Assembly (NCBI GenBank): GCA_964211495.1 | Contig: CAXORL010000013.1 | Span: 1-36,099, forward strand | DNA from: Faucicola osloensis_B | GTDB taxonomy: Bacteria > Pseudomonadota > Gammaproteobacteria > Pseudomonadales > Moraxellaceae | DNA: 36,099 nt | Direction of reading: 5' to 3' | Made by a program: the position numbers and the translations under genes | Notes under the pieces: model-generated | Database searches by the model: none | What the model was told of the DNA's origin: nothing | Seen by the model: the letters and a program-made list of their open reading frames with translations, nothing else | Part shown: positions 24,735 through 34,039 of the stretch, in pieces | Numbering within the stretch: the stretch's first letter is position 1 | Layout of the letters: every line of letters begins with the position of its first letter

Positions 24735-24815
24735 CCTGCCGAGTTGACTTGAAATTAATTATGGAGCGATAGCGGAATAATGAATTTCAAGTCGAAAACT
24801 CGCACTTAGTCAGTG
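24735..24815 (-). other. Candidate origin of transfer (oriT)
   Basis: Nested inverted repeats CGAGTT and GACTTGAAATT (24740-24756) pair with AATTTCAAGTC and AACTCG (24783-24802), making a long hairpin. Directly after it, on the minus strand, lies TAAGTGCG (complement of 24801-24808), the core next to the nic site in RSF1010-type oriTs. The region sits between the divergent relaxase and MobC-like genes, the usual place. The exact nick is inferred. Confidence 0.65.
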
Positions 24816-24913
24816 GGACAATCTGCCAAAGTGGTTTAATTGTAGCATAAGGCTTTTGCTATTTGTGGATAATTTTGCTACTATAAGGTAAAAAATAGAA
24901 TAAGGATTTGGTT

Positions 24914-25318
24914 ATGTCACTATTGATTGCGGATGATGATAAAGAGCTAGCACGTTTAAATGAACTAGAACGCCAGCTTAAATTAAAAAAAGAGAAAATA
25001 AGTAAGAATGCTACCCGGCAAAAGATTCTATTGGGTGCTTTTTTATTGGATTTACTTGAAAATAATAAAGTTTCTGGTTTAAGAGATTATACAGTTGATA
25101 ATTTGGAAAGTTTTGTGAATCGTGATGGTGAAAAAAAATTGGTTGAACCTGTTATAGCTAATGTTAAAAAACTAATTAATACTAAAGCAAATAATACTAG
25201 TACAGTTAATGATAAATCTGATAATTTCGGTGAAATATTAGGAAATTCTCAAGTTGAAAAATATTCTTCTAACGATGTGGTAAATATGGATGTTAATGTA
25301 ATTAATCCGCAAAGTTAG
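24914..25318 (+). CDS. MobC/TraD-like mobilisation accessory protein
   Basis: This 134-residue protein is probably the relaxosome accessory of the divergent relaxase. The N-terminal half is a charged coiled coil (LARLNELERQLKLKKEKISK) followed by TRQKILLGAFLLDLLENNKV, which is the RK-x-x-R-x-K-I-x-L-G pattern of TraD/MobC-like proteins (PF06412). The C-terminus is Asn/Ser-rich and variable. I chose ATG 24914 because AAGGA (24902-24906) lies 7 bp ahead of it; the TTG at 24908 is too close. The helicase-nuclease gene of the defence island starts 38 bp downstream. Confidence 0.78.
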   Translation: MSLLIADDDKELARLNELERQLKLKKEKISKNATRQKILLGAFLLDLLENNKVSGLRDYTVDNLESFVNRDGEKKLVEPVIANVKKLINTKANNTSTVNDKSDNFGEILGNSQVEKYSSNDVVNMDVNVINPQS

Positions 25319-25356
25319 CTTGGTTTTGTTAATCCATTATTGTTTGAGTATATAAA

Positions 25357-28233
25357 ATGTCATCTATCAATATTGGTCAGCAAGAAGCAATTAGAACTTT
25401 AGATGGTCCCGTTTTAATTATCGCAGGCCCAGGCTCAGGTAAAACTTTTACTTTGGTTGAACGTATTATTAACTTATTACAAAATCGCCAAGTCCAGCCT
25501 GAGTCTATTTTGGTGGTTACCTTTACTGAAAAAGCAGCTAGAGAGTTGACCACTCGTATCTCTAATCGTCTGCTTGACTTAAAGATTGATATTAATATCA
25601 ATGATATGTACCTGGGTACATTCCATTCTATCTGTTTAAGAATATTAGAAGATTATCAACAATATACCCGTTTAAAAAGAAGTTATACGCTTCTTGATCA
25701 GTTTGATCAGCAATTCATCTTGTATAAAAATATTAATAAATTTTTAGATATCCCGGATTTTAATTTACTAATAAAAGAAAATTTGTCGAAATGGAAGAAA
25801 GCCAATGCGCTGGCGACTTGGTTAAATAAAGTCGCTGAGGAAAATCTTACAAGTGATGATCTTTTGAATGCTGATGATAGTGAAGTCGTTGTTCTTGGCA
25901 ACTGCTTAAAGATTTATCACGAGATACTTGAAGAAAGTAATGCCTTGGATTTTTCTACTATTCAGTATGAAACGCTTAGGCTTCTTACAAATAATTCTAA
26001 TGTGCTTGCAGAGTTACGCCAAAAAATCCAGTATTTGATGGTCGATGAGTACCAAGATACGAATACGATCCAGGAAAAAATTTTACGATTATTGATGAAT
26101 GATGGCCAGAATTTGTGCGTGGTTGGAGACGATGACCAGGGTCTGTATCGCTTTCGTGGTGCAACCATCCGTAATATTTTGGAGTTCCCATCAACCTTTG
26201 AGGAAGGTAAATGCAAGCAGATTACGTTGACGACCAACTATCGTTCCCATCCAGATATCGTTACGTTTTTCTCGAACTGGATGCAACGAATTGAATGGAA
26301 GGATGACAAAAATAATTACCGTTACGACAAAAAGATTGCTCCAAGGGAGGATGAGTTTCCTGCTGTGCCAACGGTGTTAAAAGTAACAACCTCGGGTCAA
26401 GAAGCGTGGTTTCAAGAAATTTATGATTTTTTAATGACGCTCAAGAAAAATGGCTTATCTGATTGGAATCAGGTGGCGTTTTTATTTCGCTCGGTTCAGA
26501 GTGATAGGGCGGTGAGACTGTCTGGGTATCTAGAATCTAAAGGTATTCCTGTTTATTCACCACGCTCTAATCAATATTTTGAGCGAGAAGAAATCAGGTT
26601 GGTTATTGGTTTGTTTATCTTCATATTCCCACAGTACTTTGAGATAAAGAAATGGGATGAAAATATCGAGTTATCTATCTGGGAATACTACGATGAGAAG
26701 TGCATACCGTTCTTGGCTGAGCAACTTAAAAAGCCAGAAAATGCTGATGTGTTAAAATGGGGAAAATCACTTGCATCGCTACATTATCACATGAAGGAGA
26801 ATGCTGACTATAGCTTTACTTCTCTATTCTATCAAATGTTACAGTTTCCTTTGTTTAGTCGATACTTTTCAGAAGATGCGTTAAATGGGGTTGATAAAGG
26901 CCGAGCTGCCCATAACCTTTCTAGTTTTTCATCGTTATTGGCGAAGTTCGAGCATCTACATTATATTTCGGTTTTGACAGTTGATTCTTTAGAAAAAAAT
27001 CTCACAGATTTGTTTAATCAATACTTCAGATTCTTAAAAGATGGGGGTATGGGTGAGTTTGAGGATGAAACCGAGTACGCTCCTAGTGGCTGTGTTTCTT
27101 TCTTGACAATTCACCAATCTAAAGGACTTGAATATCCAGTGGTAGTAACTTGCAGCCTCGAAGCGGCGCCTAAGAAAAACCATAGTGAACTTGATGAGAT
27201 ACTACAAGAAAAATATTATGACAAACCGCCTTTTGAGCCTTTTGAGCAGATTAAAATGTTTGACTTCTGGCGGTTATATTACACAGCATTTTCACGAGCC
27301 CAGAATCTTTTAGTGCTATCAGGTGAGATAAAAAAAGGTCGTGGGGCTTCGCCTTCTAAATATTTCACAGATGTGGTCAACGGACTTGTGGATTGGCGAC
27401 ATCCAGCAGTTGATTTAAGCAAGATAGATTATGCTTCTGTCAAAGAAATGAATATTAAGCGAGAGTATGCATTTACCTCGCATATTTTGCTGTATGAAGC
27501 TTGTCCTGAGCAGTATCGTTTCTTTAAAGAGCTCGAGTTCCACCCAGTCAGAGCGGGTGCGCAAATATTTGGTACATTGGTCCATCAGACGATTGAAGAT
27601 ATACATAAAGCGGTTTTACGCAAAGAAACCGATAAGGTTAATGCTGAACAGATAAAAGATTGGCTCAGCTCTAATTATATTTATCTGTCGAAAAAAGAAC
27701 GTCAGTACCTTGCGCCATCTTCGTTAAAGGCCATTGAAAAACAAGTTTTAAGGTACTACGAGCGAGAGAAAGGTAATTTTCACCGTCTGCAAGAAGCGGA
27801 AGTAGAAATATCCTTAGTAAAAGAAAACTATATCCTTAAAGGCAGTATTGATTTGGTCCAGGGGGAGAATGGTACGGTAGAGATTATTGATTTTAAGTCT
27901 GAGAGAAAGCCTGATTTACATAAAGACAGGGATAGGTTTGATATCTATCGTCGCCAGTTACAGCTGTACGCCCATTTGCTTGAGAATAAAACAGGTCAAA
28001 AAGTAAGCCGTATGCACCTATATTATACGGGTGAAACCGATGGTTCACCGTATGTCACTTTTAATAAAAATGATGAGCAGATTGATAAGACTGTCAAGGA
28101 ATTTGATAAGGTCGTTGACAAGATTGAAGCCAAAGATTATTCAATGTCGTGTCGCCCTGATAAGCTTTGTCCAAACTGTGACATGCGTTTTTATTGCAAT
28201 CGTAAGAATTGGAAATTTGTAGAAGCGAGTTAA
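25357..28233 (+). CDS. UvrD-like helicase fused to an Fe-S PD-(D/E)XK nuclease
   Basis: This 958-residue protein joins a 3'-5' SF1 helicase to a RecB/AddB-type nuclease. Helicase motifs: AGPGSGKT (23-30), TFTEKAARE, GTFHSICLRIL, MVDEYQDTN (motif II), VGDDDQGLYRFRGA (III), TTNYRSH (IV), TIHQSKGLEYPVV (V) and YYTAFSRAQNLLVL (VI). The C-terminal nuclease has D832 (GSIDLV), D845 and K847 (IIDFKSE). C716, C938, C941 and C947 follow the C-xn-C-x2-C-x5-C pattern of 4Fe-4S nucleases such as AddB. The stop is 3 bp ahead of the type III Mod gene, so it belongs to that operon, where it is not a standard component. It may process ends made by Res or attack foreign DNA by itself. Confidence 0.9.
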   Translation: MSSINIGQQEAIRTLDGPVLIIAGPGSGKTFTLVERIINLLQNRQVQPESILVVTFTEKAARELTTRISNRLLDLKIDININDMYLGTFHSICLRILEDYQQYTRLKRSYTLLDQFDQQFILYKNINKFLDIPDFNLLIKENLSKWKKANALATWLNKVAEENLTSDDLLNADDSEVVVLGNCLKIYHEILEESNALDFSTIQYETLRLLTNNSNVLAELRQKIQYLMVDEYQDTNTIQEKILRLLMNDGQNLCVVGDDDQGLYRFRGATIRNILEFPSTFEEGKCKQITLTTNYRSHPDIVTFFSNWMQRIEWKDDKNNYRYDKKIAPREDEFPAVPTVLKVTTSGQEAWFQEIYDFLMTLKKNGLSDWNQVAFLFRSVQSDRAVRLSGYLESKGIPVYSPRSNQYFEREEIRLVIGLFIFIFPQYFEIKKWDENIELSIWEYYDEKCIPFLAEQLKKPENADVLKWGKSLASLHYHMKENADYSFTSLFYQMLQFPLFSRYFSEDALNGVDKGRAAHNLSSFSSLLAKFEHLHYISVLTVDSLEKNLTDLFNQYFRFLKDGGMGEFEDETEYAPSGCVSFLTIHQSKGLEYPVVVTCSLEAAPKKNHSELDEILQEKYYDKPPFEPFEQIKMFDFWRLYYTAFSRAQNLLVLSGEIKKGRGASPSKYFTDVVNGLVDWRHPAVDLSKIDYASVKEMNIKREYAFTSHILLYEACPEQYRFFKELEFHPVRAGAQIFGTLVHQTIEDIHKAVLRKETDKVNAEQIKDWLSSNYIYLSKKERQYLAPSSLKAIEKQVLRYYEREKGNFHRLQEAEVEISLVKENYILKGSIDLVQGENGTVEIIDFKSERKPDLHKDRDRFDIYRRQLQLYAHLLENKTGQKVSRMHLYYTGETDGSPYVTFNKNDEQIDKTVKEFDKVVDKIEAKDYSMSCRPDKLCPNCDMRFYCNRKNWKFVEAS

Positions 28234-28236
28234 TGT

Positions 28237-30099
28237 ATGACTGATGATACTAACCTAGCTCTTGAGCTTGATGAGAAAAACAATAAATCAAACGGAGATT
28301 TTAAGTTTGAGCCGATTAAAGGCTATCCAATGCTTAATTGGCGGGGGAAACGTCCTTTTACTTCAACTCGCTACTATCCTGCCCAATTAAAAGAACAGCA
28401 TGGTCAGTCAACGAATGATTGGATAAATAAGATATTTTGGGGCGATAATCTTCAAGTCATGTCACATTTACTGCGAGAGTATCGTGGTCAAGTGGATTTG
28501 ATTTATATCGATCCACCTTACGATTCAAAAGCAGATTATAAAAAGAAAATTAAGTTAAAAACTAAAAAGGTTACTAATGATTTAACTTCTTTTGAAGACA
28601 AACAATATACGGATATTTGGACTAATGATGAATATCTTCAGTTTATGTATGAAAGATTGATTTTATTAAGAGAACTATTGAGTAATACTGGTAGTATATA
28701 TGTTCATGTTGATTATAGAAAGAGCCATCATATTCGCTCAATTATGGATGAAATTTTTGGAAATGGTGGCTCCGACTTAAAATCTGCGGGATTCAAAAAT
28801 GAAATCGCTTATGGTTATCGAATTCAAGGTGTTGGAAAGGCTTCTTGGGCGAGAAAGCATGATACCATTTTATTTTATTCAAAAACAGATAAACACAAAT
28901 TCAAACCATTAAAAGAAAGAATTTACTATAGAAAACCATTTATTGATACTTTAGTAGATGAAAATGGAAGATATTATAATGATGTTTTTGTCAGGGATAT
29001 ATGGGTTAATGATGCTACTTCACAGAAAGTCGAGGTATTAATCGATGAAGAAGGAAGATATTATTCAGAATTTAGTGTGCCTGATATTTGGGATAGTGAT
29101 GAAACCAAGCCTTTTATCAGTGGTTCAAAAGAATATTTAAACTATCCGACACAAAAATCAAAAGGATTATTAAAAAGAATTATCGAGCAAATGACGGAAC
29201 CGGGAGACTTAGTATTTGATTGTTTTATGGGATCTGGTACTACTCAAGCAGTTGCAATGGAAACAGGTCGTCGATTTTTAGGTGCTGATATCAATCTAGG
29301 TGCGATTCAAACGACTACTAAACGACTACTTAGAGTCGCCGAAGAATTAAACCAAAACACTAAACAAGCTAAATTGGATGAAGAGCAGTCCACTTACTAT
29401 ACTGGCTTTGAAGTCTATAATGTCAATCACTATGACGTATTTAGAAATCCCATTCAGGCAAAAGACTTGCTTATTCAAGCATTGGAAATTCAACCAATCT
29501 CAAATAGTATCTACGATGGCGAAAAAGATGGTCGTATGGTCAAGATTATGCCTGTCAACCATATTGCCACAAAAGAGGATGTCGCTGATTTAATCAATGG
29601 CGTAGATTATAAAACATTTGAAAAACGTAAAGCTGATAATCCCAACCAACCAGTAGAGAAAATACTCATTGTCTGTATGGGTCACGAGCCTGACTTAAAA
29701 GCCTATATTCAGCAGTCTATTGGCTATAAATTAGATATTGAAATTGTCGATATTCTTAGAGATAGAGCGGACCTCCAGTTTAAACGAGAAGCTGAAGCCG
29801 AAATATCAACCGAAAACAACCAATTGACCATTGAACAATTTTATCCAATGAATTTGATGCAAAAACTCTCACTGATGGAAGAGAACGTCACTGATTGGCG
29901 TGAAATGGTCGAAAGTGTCATGATAGACTGGAATTATGACGGGGCGGTGTTTCAACCAACGTTAATTGATGTGCCAGATAAAAATGAGTTAGTCTCAGGT
30001 AGCTATGCAATCCCCGAAGACGCTGGCAATATCCGTGTCAAAATAACTGACTTATTATCAGAATCCTTGGAACAGACAATTAGCGTAGAAGGGGAATAA
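28237..30099 (+). CDS. mod: Type III restriction-modification methyltransferase (Mod)
   Basis: This 620-residue adenine-N6 methyltransferase of the beta class has catalytic DPPY at 92-95 (DLIYIDPPYDS), ahead of the AdoMet motif FMGSG at 330-334 (VFDCFMGSGTTQAVAMETG). Target recognition lies between them (about 165-300) and contains a local duplication: DENGRYYNDVFVRDIW and DEEGRYYSEFSVPDIW, 28 residues apart. The C-terminal 200 residues would bind Res. Type III Mod methylates one strand of an asymmetric site. The ATG sits 3 bp after the helicase-nuclease stop, and Res begins 2 bp after its own stop, behind AAGGGGA at 30089-30095. Confidence 0.93.
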   Translation: MTDDTNLALELDEKNNKSNGDFKFEPIKGYPMLNWRGKRPFTSTRYYPAQLKEQHGQSTNDWINKIFWGDNLQVMSHLLREYRGQVDLIYIDPPYDSKADYKKKIKLKTKKVTNDLTSFEDKQYTDIWTNDEYLQFMYERLILLRELLSNTGSIYVHVDYRKSHHIRSIMDEIFGNGGSDLKSAGFKNEIAYGYRIQGVGKASWARKHDTILFYSKTDKHKFKPLKERIYYRKPFIDTLVDENGRYYNDVFVRDIWVNDATSQKVEVLIDEEGRYYSEFSVPDIWDSDETKPFISGSKEYLNYPTQKSKGLLKRIIEQMTEPGDLVFDCFMGSGTTQAVAMETGRRFLGADINLGAIQTTTKRLLRVAEELNQNTKQAKLDEEQSTYYTGFEVYNVNHYDVFRNPIQAKDLLIQALEIQPISNSIYDGEKDGRMVKIMPVNHIATKEDVADLINGVDYKTFEKRKADNPNQPVEKILIVCMGHEPDLKAYIQQSIGYKLDIEIVDILRDRADLQFKREAEAEISTENNQLTIEQFYPMNLMQKLSLMEENVTDWREMVESVMIDWNYDGAVFQPTLIDVPDKNELVSGSYAIPEDAGNIRVKITDLLSESLEQTISVEGE

Positions 30100-30101
30100 T
30101 C

Positions 30102-32762
30102 ATGGCTAAAAAGCCCACCTCTAATGCCTCTCTAGAATTCGCCTTTTTTAACTTCTTATGGCTGTTTTACAACGAGAACAGGGGTAAGGTTAGACAGAAC
30201 TATCGAGATTTGACCAAAAAGTTCTTAGATTACAATGACCCTAGTAAAAGACAGAATGCATTCTTACGTCGTCCACAGTTTGAGGCATTGGAAATTTATG
30301 TATTCCTAAAAGAATACCTAAAAAATGCCAAAGTCGAGGAAATCTTCCAAGATTGGTACCACTCTAGTAATAAATTTGATAATCGCTCATCCGCTGGTTT
30401 TCAGCTTAATAGTGCCCAAGGCGATTTACTAGCCGATTCTTTACAGTTAGAGGTAGAAAACTATAACAAAGTCCTAAAACTTATGAAGGACTTTAGCCGT
30501 GATTACCCTAACTATATTTTTGCTTTGACTATGGGCACAGGTAAAACCTTGCTTATGGCAACCTGCGTATTTTATGAGTTCCTACTTTCAAATAAATTTC
30601 CGAAAGATAACCTCTATTGTAAAAATGCTTTGATTTTAGCTCCAGATAAGACTGTTCTACAATCGTTGCGAGAGATGGAATCTTTTGACATGTCCAAAGT
30701 CTTACCGACTGAATATGTACATATTTTGGACAGTAATATTAAGTTTCACTTCTTAGAAGAAGCTGGAACCAATCTAAGCACAATAGATGGATCGCATTTT
30801 AACATTGTCGTTAGCAATGGTCAGAAAATTATTTTAAAACGCTCTCATCAAGAAAAGAAACCTTCTTTACAGCTATTTGAAGATAAAAAGCCTGATTTTG
30901 GTGGGTTTGCCGACCTTTATGGTGATTTGACTGCTCCAACCAATGAGGATGAACTCAAATCTAACCAACGCTTTGAGAAGCTATCTCGATTACCAAATCT
31001 AGGTATATATGTTGATGAGGCACATCACGCATTTGGTACAGAATTAAAAAATGACATCTTGGGTGGTAAGGATACCAGTTTACGCACCACGATTGATGAA
31101 CTTTCAAAACGTCTTAAAGAAGCTGGCACTCAAGTGGTTGCCTGCTTTAACTATACGGGTACGCCTTATATCGGAAAAGATATATTGCCTGAAGTCGTCT
31201 ATGCCTTTAATCTTCGAGATGCCATTAATGAAAAATACCTCAAACAGCCTGACTTGAATAGCTATACAATTACCAAAGGTGAAGATTTTGTTGGCATCGT
31301 CGTAAAAGACTTTCTTGATGCCACAGAAGGGTTACGTCCTGAAGGTATGCTACCAAAAATAGCATTTTTTGCGACCAGTATTGATGAGTTGGAAAAGGAA
31401 TTAAAGCCCCAAATCGAAAAAGAGCTTGTCAAATATAATATCCCCTTAGATCGGATCTTGGTCAATGTGGGTGATGATAAGTTAACCAAATCTGATGATA
31501 TTCGAGAGTTTAATAATTTAGATACGCCACGGTCCAATAAGCAATTTATCCTATTGGTTAATAAAGGTAGAGAAGGGTGGAACTGTCGCTCTTTATTTGG
31601 TGTTGCAATGTATCGCTCACCCAAATCTAAAATATTTGTATTACAAGCTACGATGCGTTGTTTGCGTTCAATCGGTGATATACAGCATACTGGACACATT
31701 TATCTCAGCCAAGAAAATTATGAGATTCTAGATAAAGAACTTGAAACTAACTTTAGGATGACTGCCAGTGAGTTTAAGAAAAAACCAGTAAATGATGAGC
31801 CTAAACTACAAGTTAAAGTTAGAGAGCAAGTTCAAATACCGCTCAAACATGTTAAACGAACCGTCAAGCTCAAAGAAAAAGCATTCAAAGAAGGTACTGC
31901 TCTAGGACTTGACCCAAAAAATGAGAATGCTTGGCAGGAATTGACCAAAGATTACCGCATCATTCAAACGATTACCACGTTGGACGATAAGAGCACTATC
32001 CGTCAGAATCAAGTTAAATACAAAGATCGCACTAATGAAAAGAAAAAACGTCAATATAGCAATATGATGTTAGTTGCTGAAGTAGCTAGATATCTTAACT
32101 TCAGTCCACTGGCAACTGAAAAGATATTGGAATCAACAAAAGAAGGACTGGATAACATTACCGCATGTGTGAATGAGTTTAATGAATTGCTGTACGATGT
32201 TGTCATACCAAGACTCTTTAGTGAAAAATATGATTTAGAGCCAGAAATCGTAACTATTGAGCGTATGGTTGATTTGATTATTCCACCTGCGGTTGGAGAG
32301 TTGAGTTTCTACGAAATTCACGAAGGTAAAGGTGGTACGAGCCGATATGATGCGTCTGATAAAAACTACCGAGACAAGAGCTTTAATCTCGATACCTATA
32401 CCTTTGACTCAAAACCCGAATATAGTTTATTCTGGAGTCTAATTAAAGAAGAAGACGTTGAAAAAATTTATTTTACAGGGATGTTTACTGATAAGAGTAA
32501 GACCCAGTTTTACTTTCAGTATATCGACCCTGATTCTTATGCTTTACGGGATTATTACCCTGATTTTCTCGTAAAGCTTAAAGATGGCTCGTATTTAATC
32601 ATCGAAGTCAAAGCTGACTTTCAATTTGAAGATAGCATAGTCCTAGCAAAAAGTAAGGCGGCTAAAGAGTATGCCTCTGAAAGTAATATCGAGTATAAAA
32701 TGATTAAAGGGACTGATGCAGCGGCAGGGCTATACCACTATTTATTAAAACATCAAATATAG
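30102..32762 (+). CDS. res: Type III restriction subunit (Res)
   Basis: This 886-residue DEAD/DEAH translocase-nuclease cuts DNA when bound to Mod. Motif I is MGTGKTLL (GTGKT 145-149), motif II DEAH at 305-308 (GIYVDEAHHAF), motif III NYTGTPYIG and motif VI LQATMRCLR. The C-terminal nuclease has P820-D821 and E835-x-K837 (YYPDFLVKLKDGSYLIIEVK), the PD-(D/E)XK pattern. Both activities look intact. Translation is coupled to Mod. Confidence 0.93.
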   Translation: MAKKPTSNASLEFAFFNFLWLFYNENRGKVRQNYRDLTKKFLDYNDPSKRQNAFLRRPQFEALEIYVFLKEYLKNAKVEEIFQDWYHSSNKFDNRSSAGFQLNSAQGDLLADSLQLEVENYNKVLKLMKDFSRDYPNYIFALTMGTGKTLLMATCVFYEFLLSNKFPKDNLYCKNALILAPDKTVLQSLREMESFDMSKVLPTEYVHILDSNIKFHFLEEAGTNLSTIDGSHFNIVVSNGQKIILKRSHQEKKPSLQLFEDKKPDFGGFADLYGDLTAPTNEDELKSNQRFEKLSRLPNLGIYVDEAHHAFGTELKNDILGGKDTSLRTTIDELSKRLKEAGTQVVACFNYTGTPYIGKDILPEVVYAFNLRDAINEKYLKQPDLNSYTITKGEDFVGIVVKDFLDATEGLRPEGMLPKIAFFATSIDELEKELKPQIEKELVKYNIPLDRILVNVGDDKLTKSDDIREFNNLDTPRSNKQFILLVNKGREGWNCRSLFGVAMYRSPKSKIFVLQATMRCLRSIGDIQHTGHIYLSQENYEILDKELETNFRMTASEFKKKPVNDEPKLQVKVREQVQIPLKHVKRTVKLKEKAFKEGTALGLDPKNENAWQELTKDYRIIQTITTLDDKSTIRQNQVKYKDRTNEKKKRQYSNMMLVAEVARYLNFSPLATEKILESTKEGLDNITACVNEFNELLYDVVIPRLFSEKYDLEPEIVTIERMVDLIIPPAVGELSFYEIHEGKGGTSRYDASDKNYRDKSFNLDTYTFDSKPEYSLFWSLIKEEDVEKIYFTGMFTDKSKTQFYFQYIDPDSYALRDYYPDFLVKLKDGSYLIIEVKADFQFEDSIVLAKSKAAKEYASESNIEYKMIKGTDAAAGLYHYLLKHQI

Positions 32763-32937
32763 GATATGGCTTAATATGCTGATATGATTTTTTGCTCGTG
32801 ATGAGCCTGTCATATAATAACAGCTAGATTAGACAAGTCAAAGCAAACAATTTTACTTGAGCATGCCTTTGAGAGTACTACTAGTTTCAAGAAATTGGGA
32901 AAAATTCAATAAATTTACCTATAATGGGAAAAACAAT

Positions 32938-33924
32938 ATGCCAAATAATAATTTATATATCGAACTTAGCAACCCTACTGTTTATGATACGCAGGAGCTT
33001 TGGAAAACTAAGTCAGTCCGCCATCTGCTTGAAGAAATTTTAGAAATACCTGTTAAAAAAAACAAAAAGCATGAGGAGAGCAAAGAAGTTATTAGAATGA
33101 TAGGAGATTTCAGTGATTTTCAATTGTATCTTTTCACTTTAAGTAAAAAAATCCATATTATCGAAAATTCGATTCATAGGTTAACAGATAGCTTTTCAGC
33201 AAAGATTAAATATTATGATGAGAATGACATGGAAAGAACTATGGATATAACTTTTAGCTATCCATTAAAGGTACTTCCTGACGATATTGTAAAAATAGAA
33301 ACTATTTCTTCTGAAAAAGATATAGCACATGATACGTTTAGGTTTATATTAAAAGATGGGAAAACTGAAAGTCATACTTGTGATATAGATTTTATATCAA
33401 ATTTTGGTGAGAACATTAGTCAAAATATACCTATAAAGGTTGTATATGTTGGCGTAGTAGAAAAATCTACTAGCGAGGCTAGGGAAAGAATTAGGAAAGG
33501 ACATCATAGATTAGAAGAGTTACAAGCAAAATATGATTCAAAAGCATATGAAATTTCTCTCATTTTATATCGTATATCTCGTTTAGAGAATAATAAATTA
33601 AATCTAAAAGATTTGCACAATACTGTGGAGTATAGTGCAATAAGTTACTTTCAACCAGAATATAATAAGGAAGGTAAAAATTTCCCAGAGTCTCCGAAAA
33701 CAGTAGTTAATGCTCTCCTAACAGCAGACGTTAATGGACTCTTTTTAACTTTAAGCTCACCTAAAAATGTGAATCTTTTTACAGAATTCTGTCAGGATAT
33801 ACCAAATGATATTGGTATAGCGATGCCAATTGCGAAAGATGAAGAAAGACGTGCACAGTTTGCAGATTTTTTGTGCAATATTGTAGAAAAGTATAATATC
33901 CCTATAACAGAAGCTGATAGCTAA
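32938..33924 (+). CDS. Unrecognised protein of the defence island, 328 residues
   Basis: I do not recognise a family. The soluble protein starts MPNNNLYIELSNPTVYDTQE and has a beta-rich middle (SAKIKYYDENDMERTMDITF and IPIKVVYVGVVEK). A helical region follows (ARERIRKGHHRLEELQAKYD) and then a C-terminal part with NVNLFTEFCQDIPNDIGIA. I start it at ATG 32938; TTG 32857 and ATG 32863 are possible earlier starts in the same frame, but TATAAT at 32920-32925 could be a promoter just before the chosen one. It follows Res by 175 bp on the same strand, and the next frames begin within a few bases of its stop. Its AT-rich codon use differs from that of mod and res, suggesting separate acquisition. Confidence 0.65.
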   Translation: MPNNNLYIELSNPTVYDTQELWKTKSVRHLLEEILEIPVKKNKKHEESKEVIRMIGDFSDFQLYLFTLSKKIHIIENSIHRLTDSFSAKIKYYDENDMERTMDITFSYPLKVLPDDIVKIETISSEKDIAHDTFRFILKDGKTESHTCDIDFISNFGENISQNIPIKVVYVGVVEKSTSEARERIRKGHHRLEELQAKYDSKAYEISLILYRISRLENNKLNLKDLHNTVEYSAISYFQPEYNKEGKNFPESPKTVVNALLTADVNGLFLTLSSPKNVNLFTEFCQDIPNDIGIAMPIAKDEERRAQFADFLCNIVEKYNIPITEADS

Positions 33925-33926
33925 GA

Positions 33927-34037
33927 ATGACCTATATGGAAGTATCTGAGAATTTGGATCATATGTTAGACAAATCTAGCTACGATATTGATTATTCAAA
34001 AATACATGAGCTTTACAATATCGAAGTATTTATTTAA
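33927..34037 (+). CDS. 36-codon micro-ORF between the 32938 and 34040 genes
   Basis: The frame starts two bases after the stop of the 328-residue gene and ends two bases before the ATG of the Abi_C gene. It encodes MTYMEVSENLDHMLDKSSYD followed by IDYSKIHELYNIEVFI. The exact fit between two genes suggests translational coupling, but no ribosome site is obvious and the peptide matches nothing I know. It may be a real small protein or simply leader. Confidence 0.4.
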   Translation: MTYMEVSENLDHMLDKSSYDIDYSKIHELYNIEVFI

Positions 34038-34039
34038 AT

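Noticed and set aside
25357..28233. Reading the helicase-nuclease as AddA/AddB of a normal RecBCD-like repair complex
   Set aside because: There is no second subunit gene beside it, it is a single 958-residue fusion, and it is packed against mod and res on a plasmid, so a defence role fits better.
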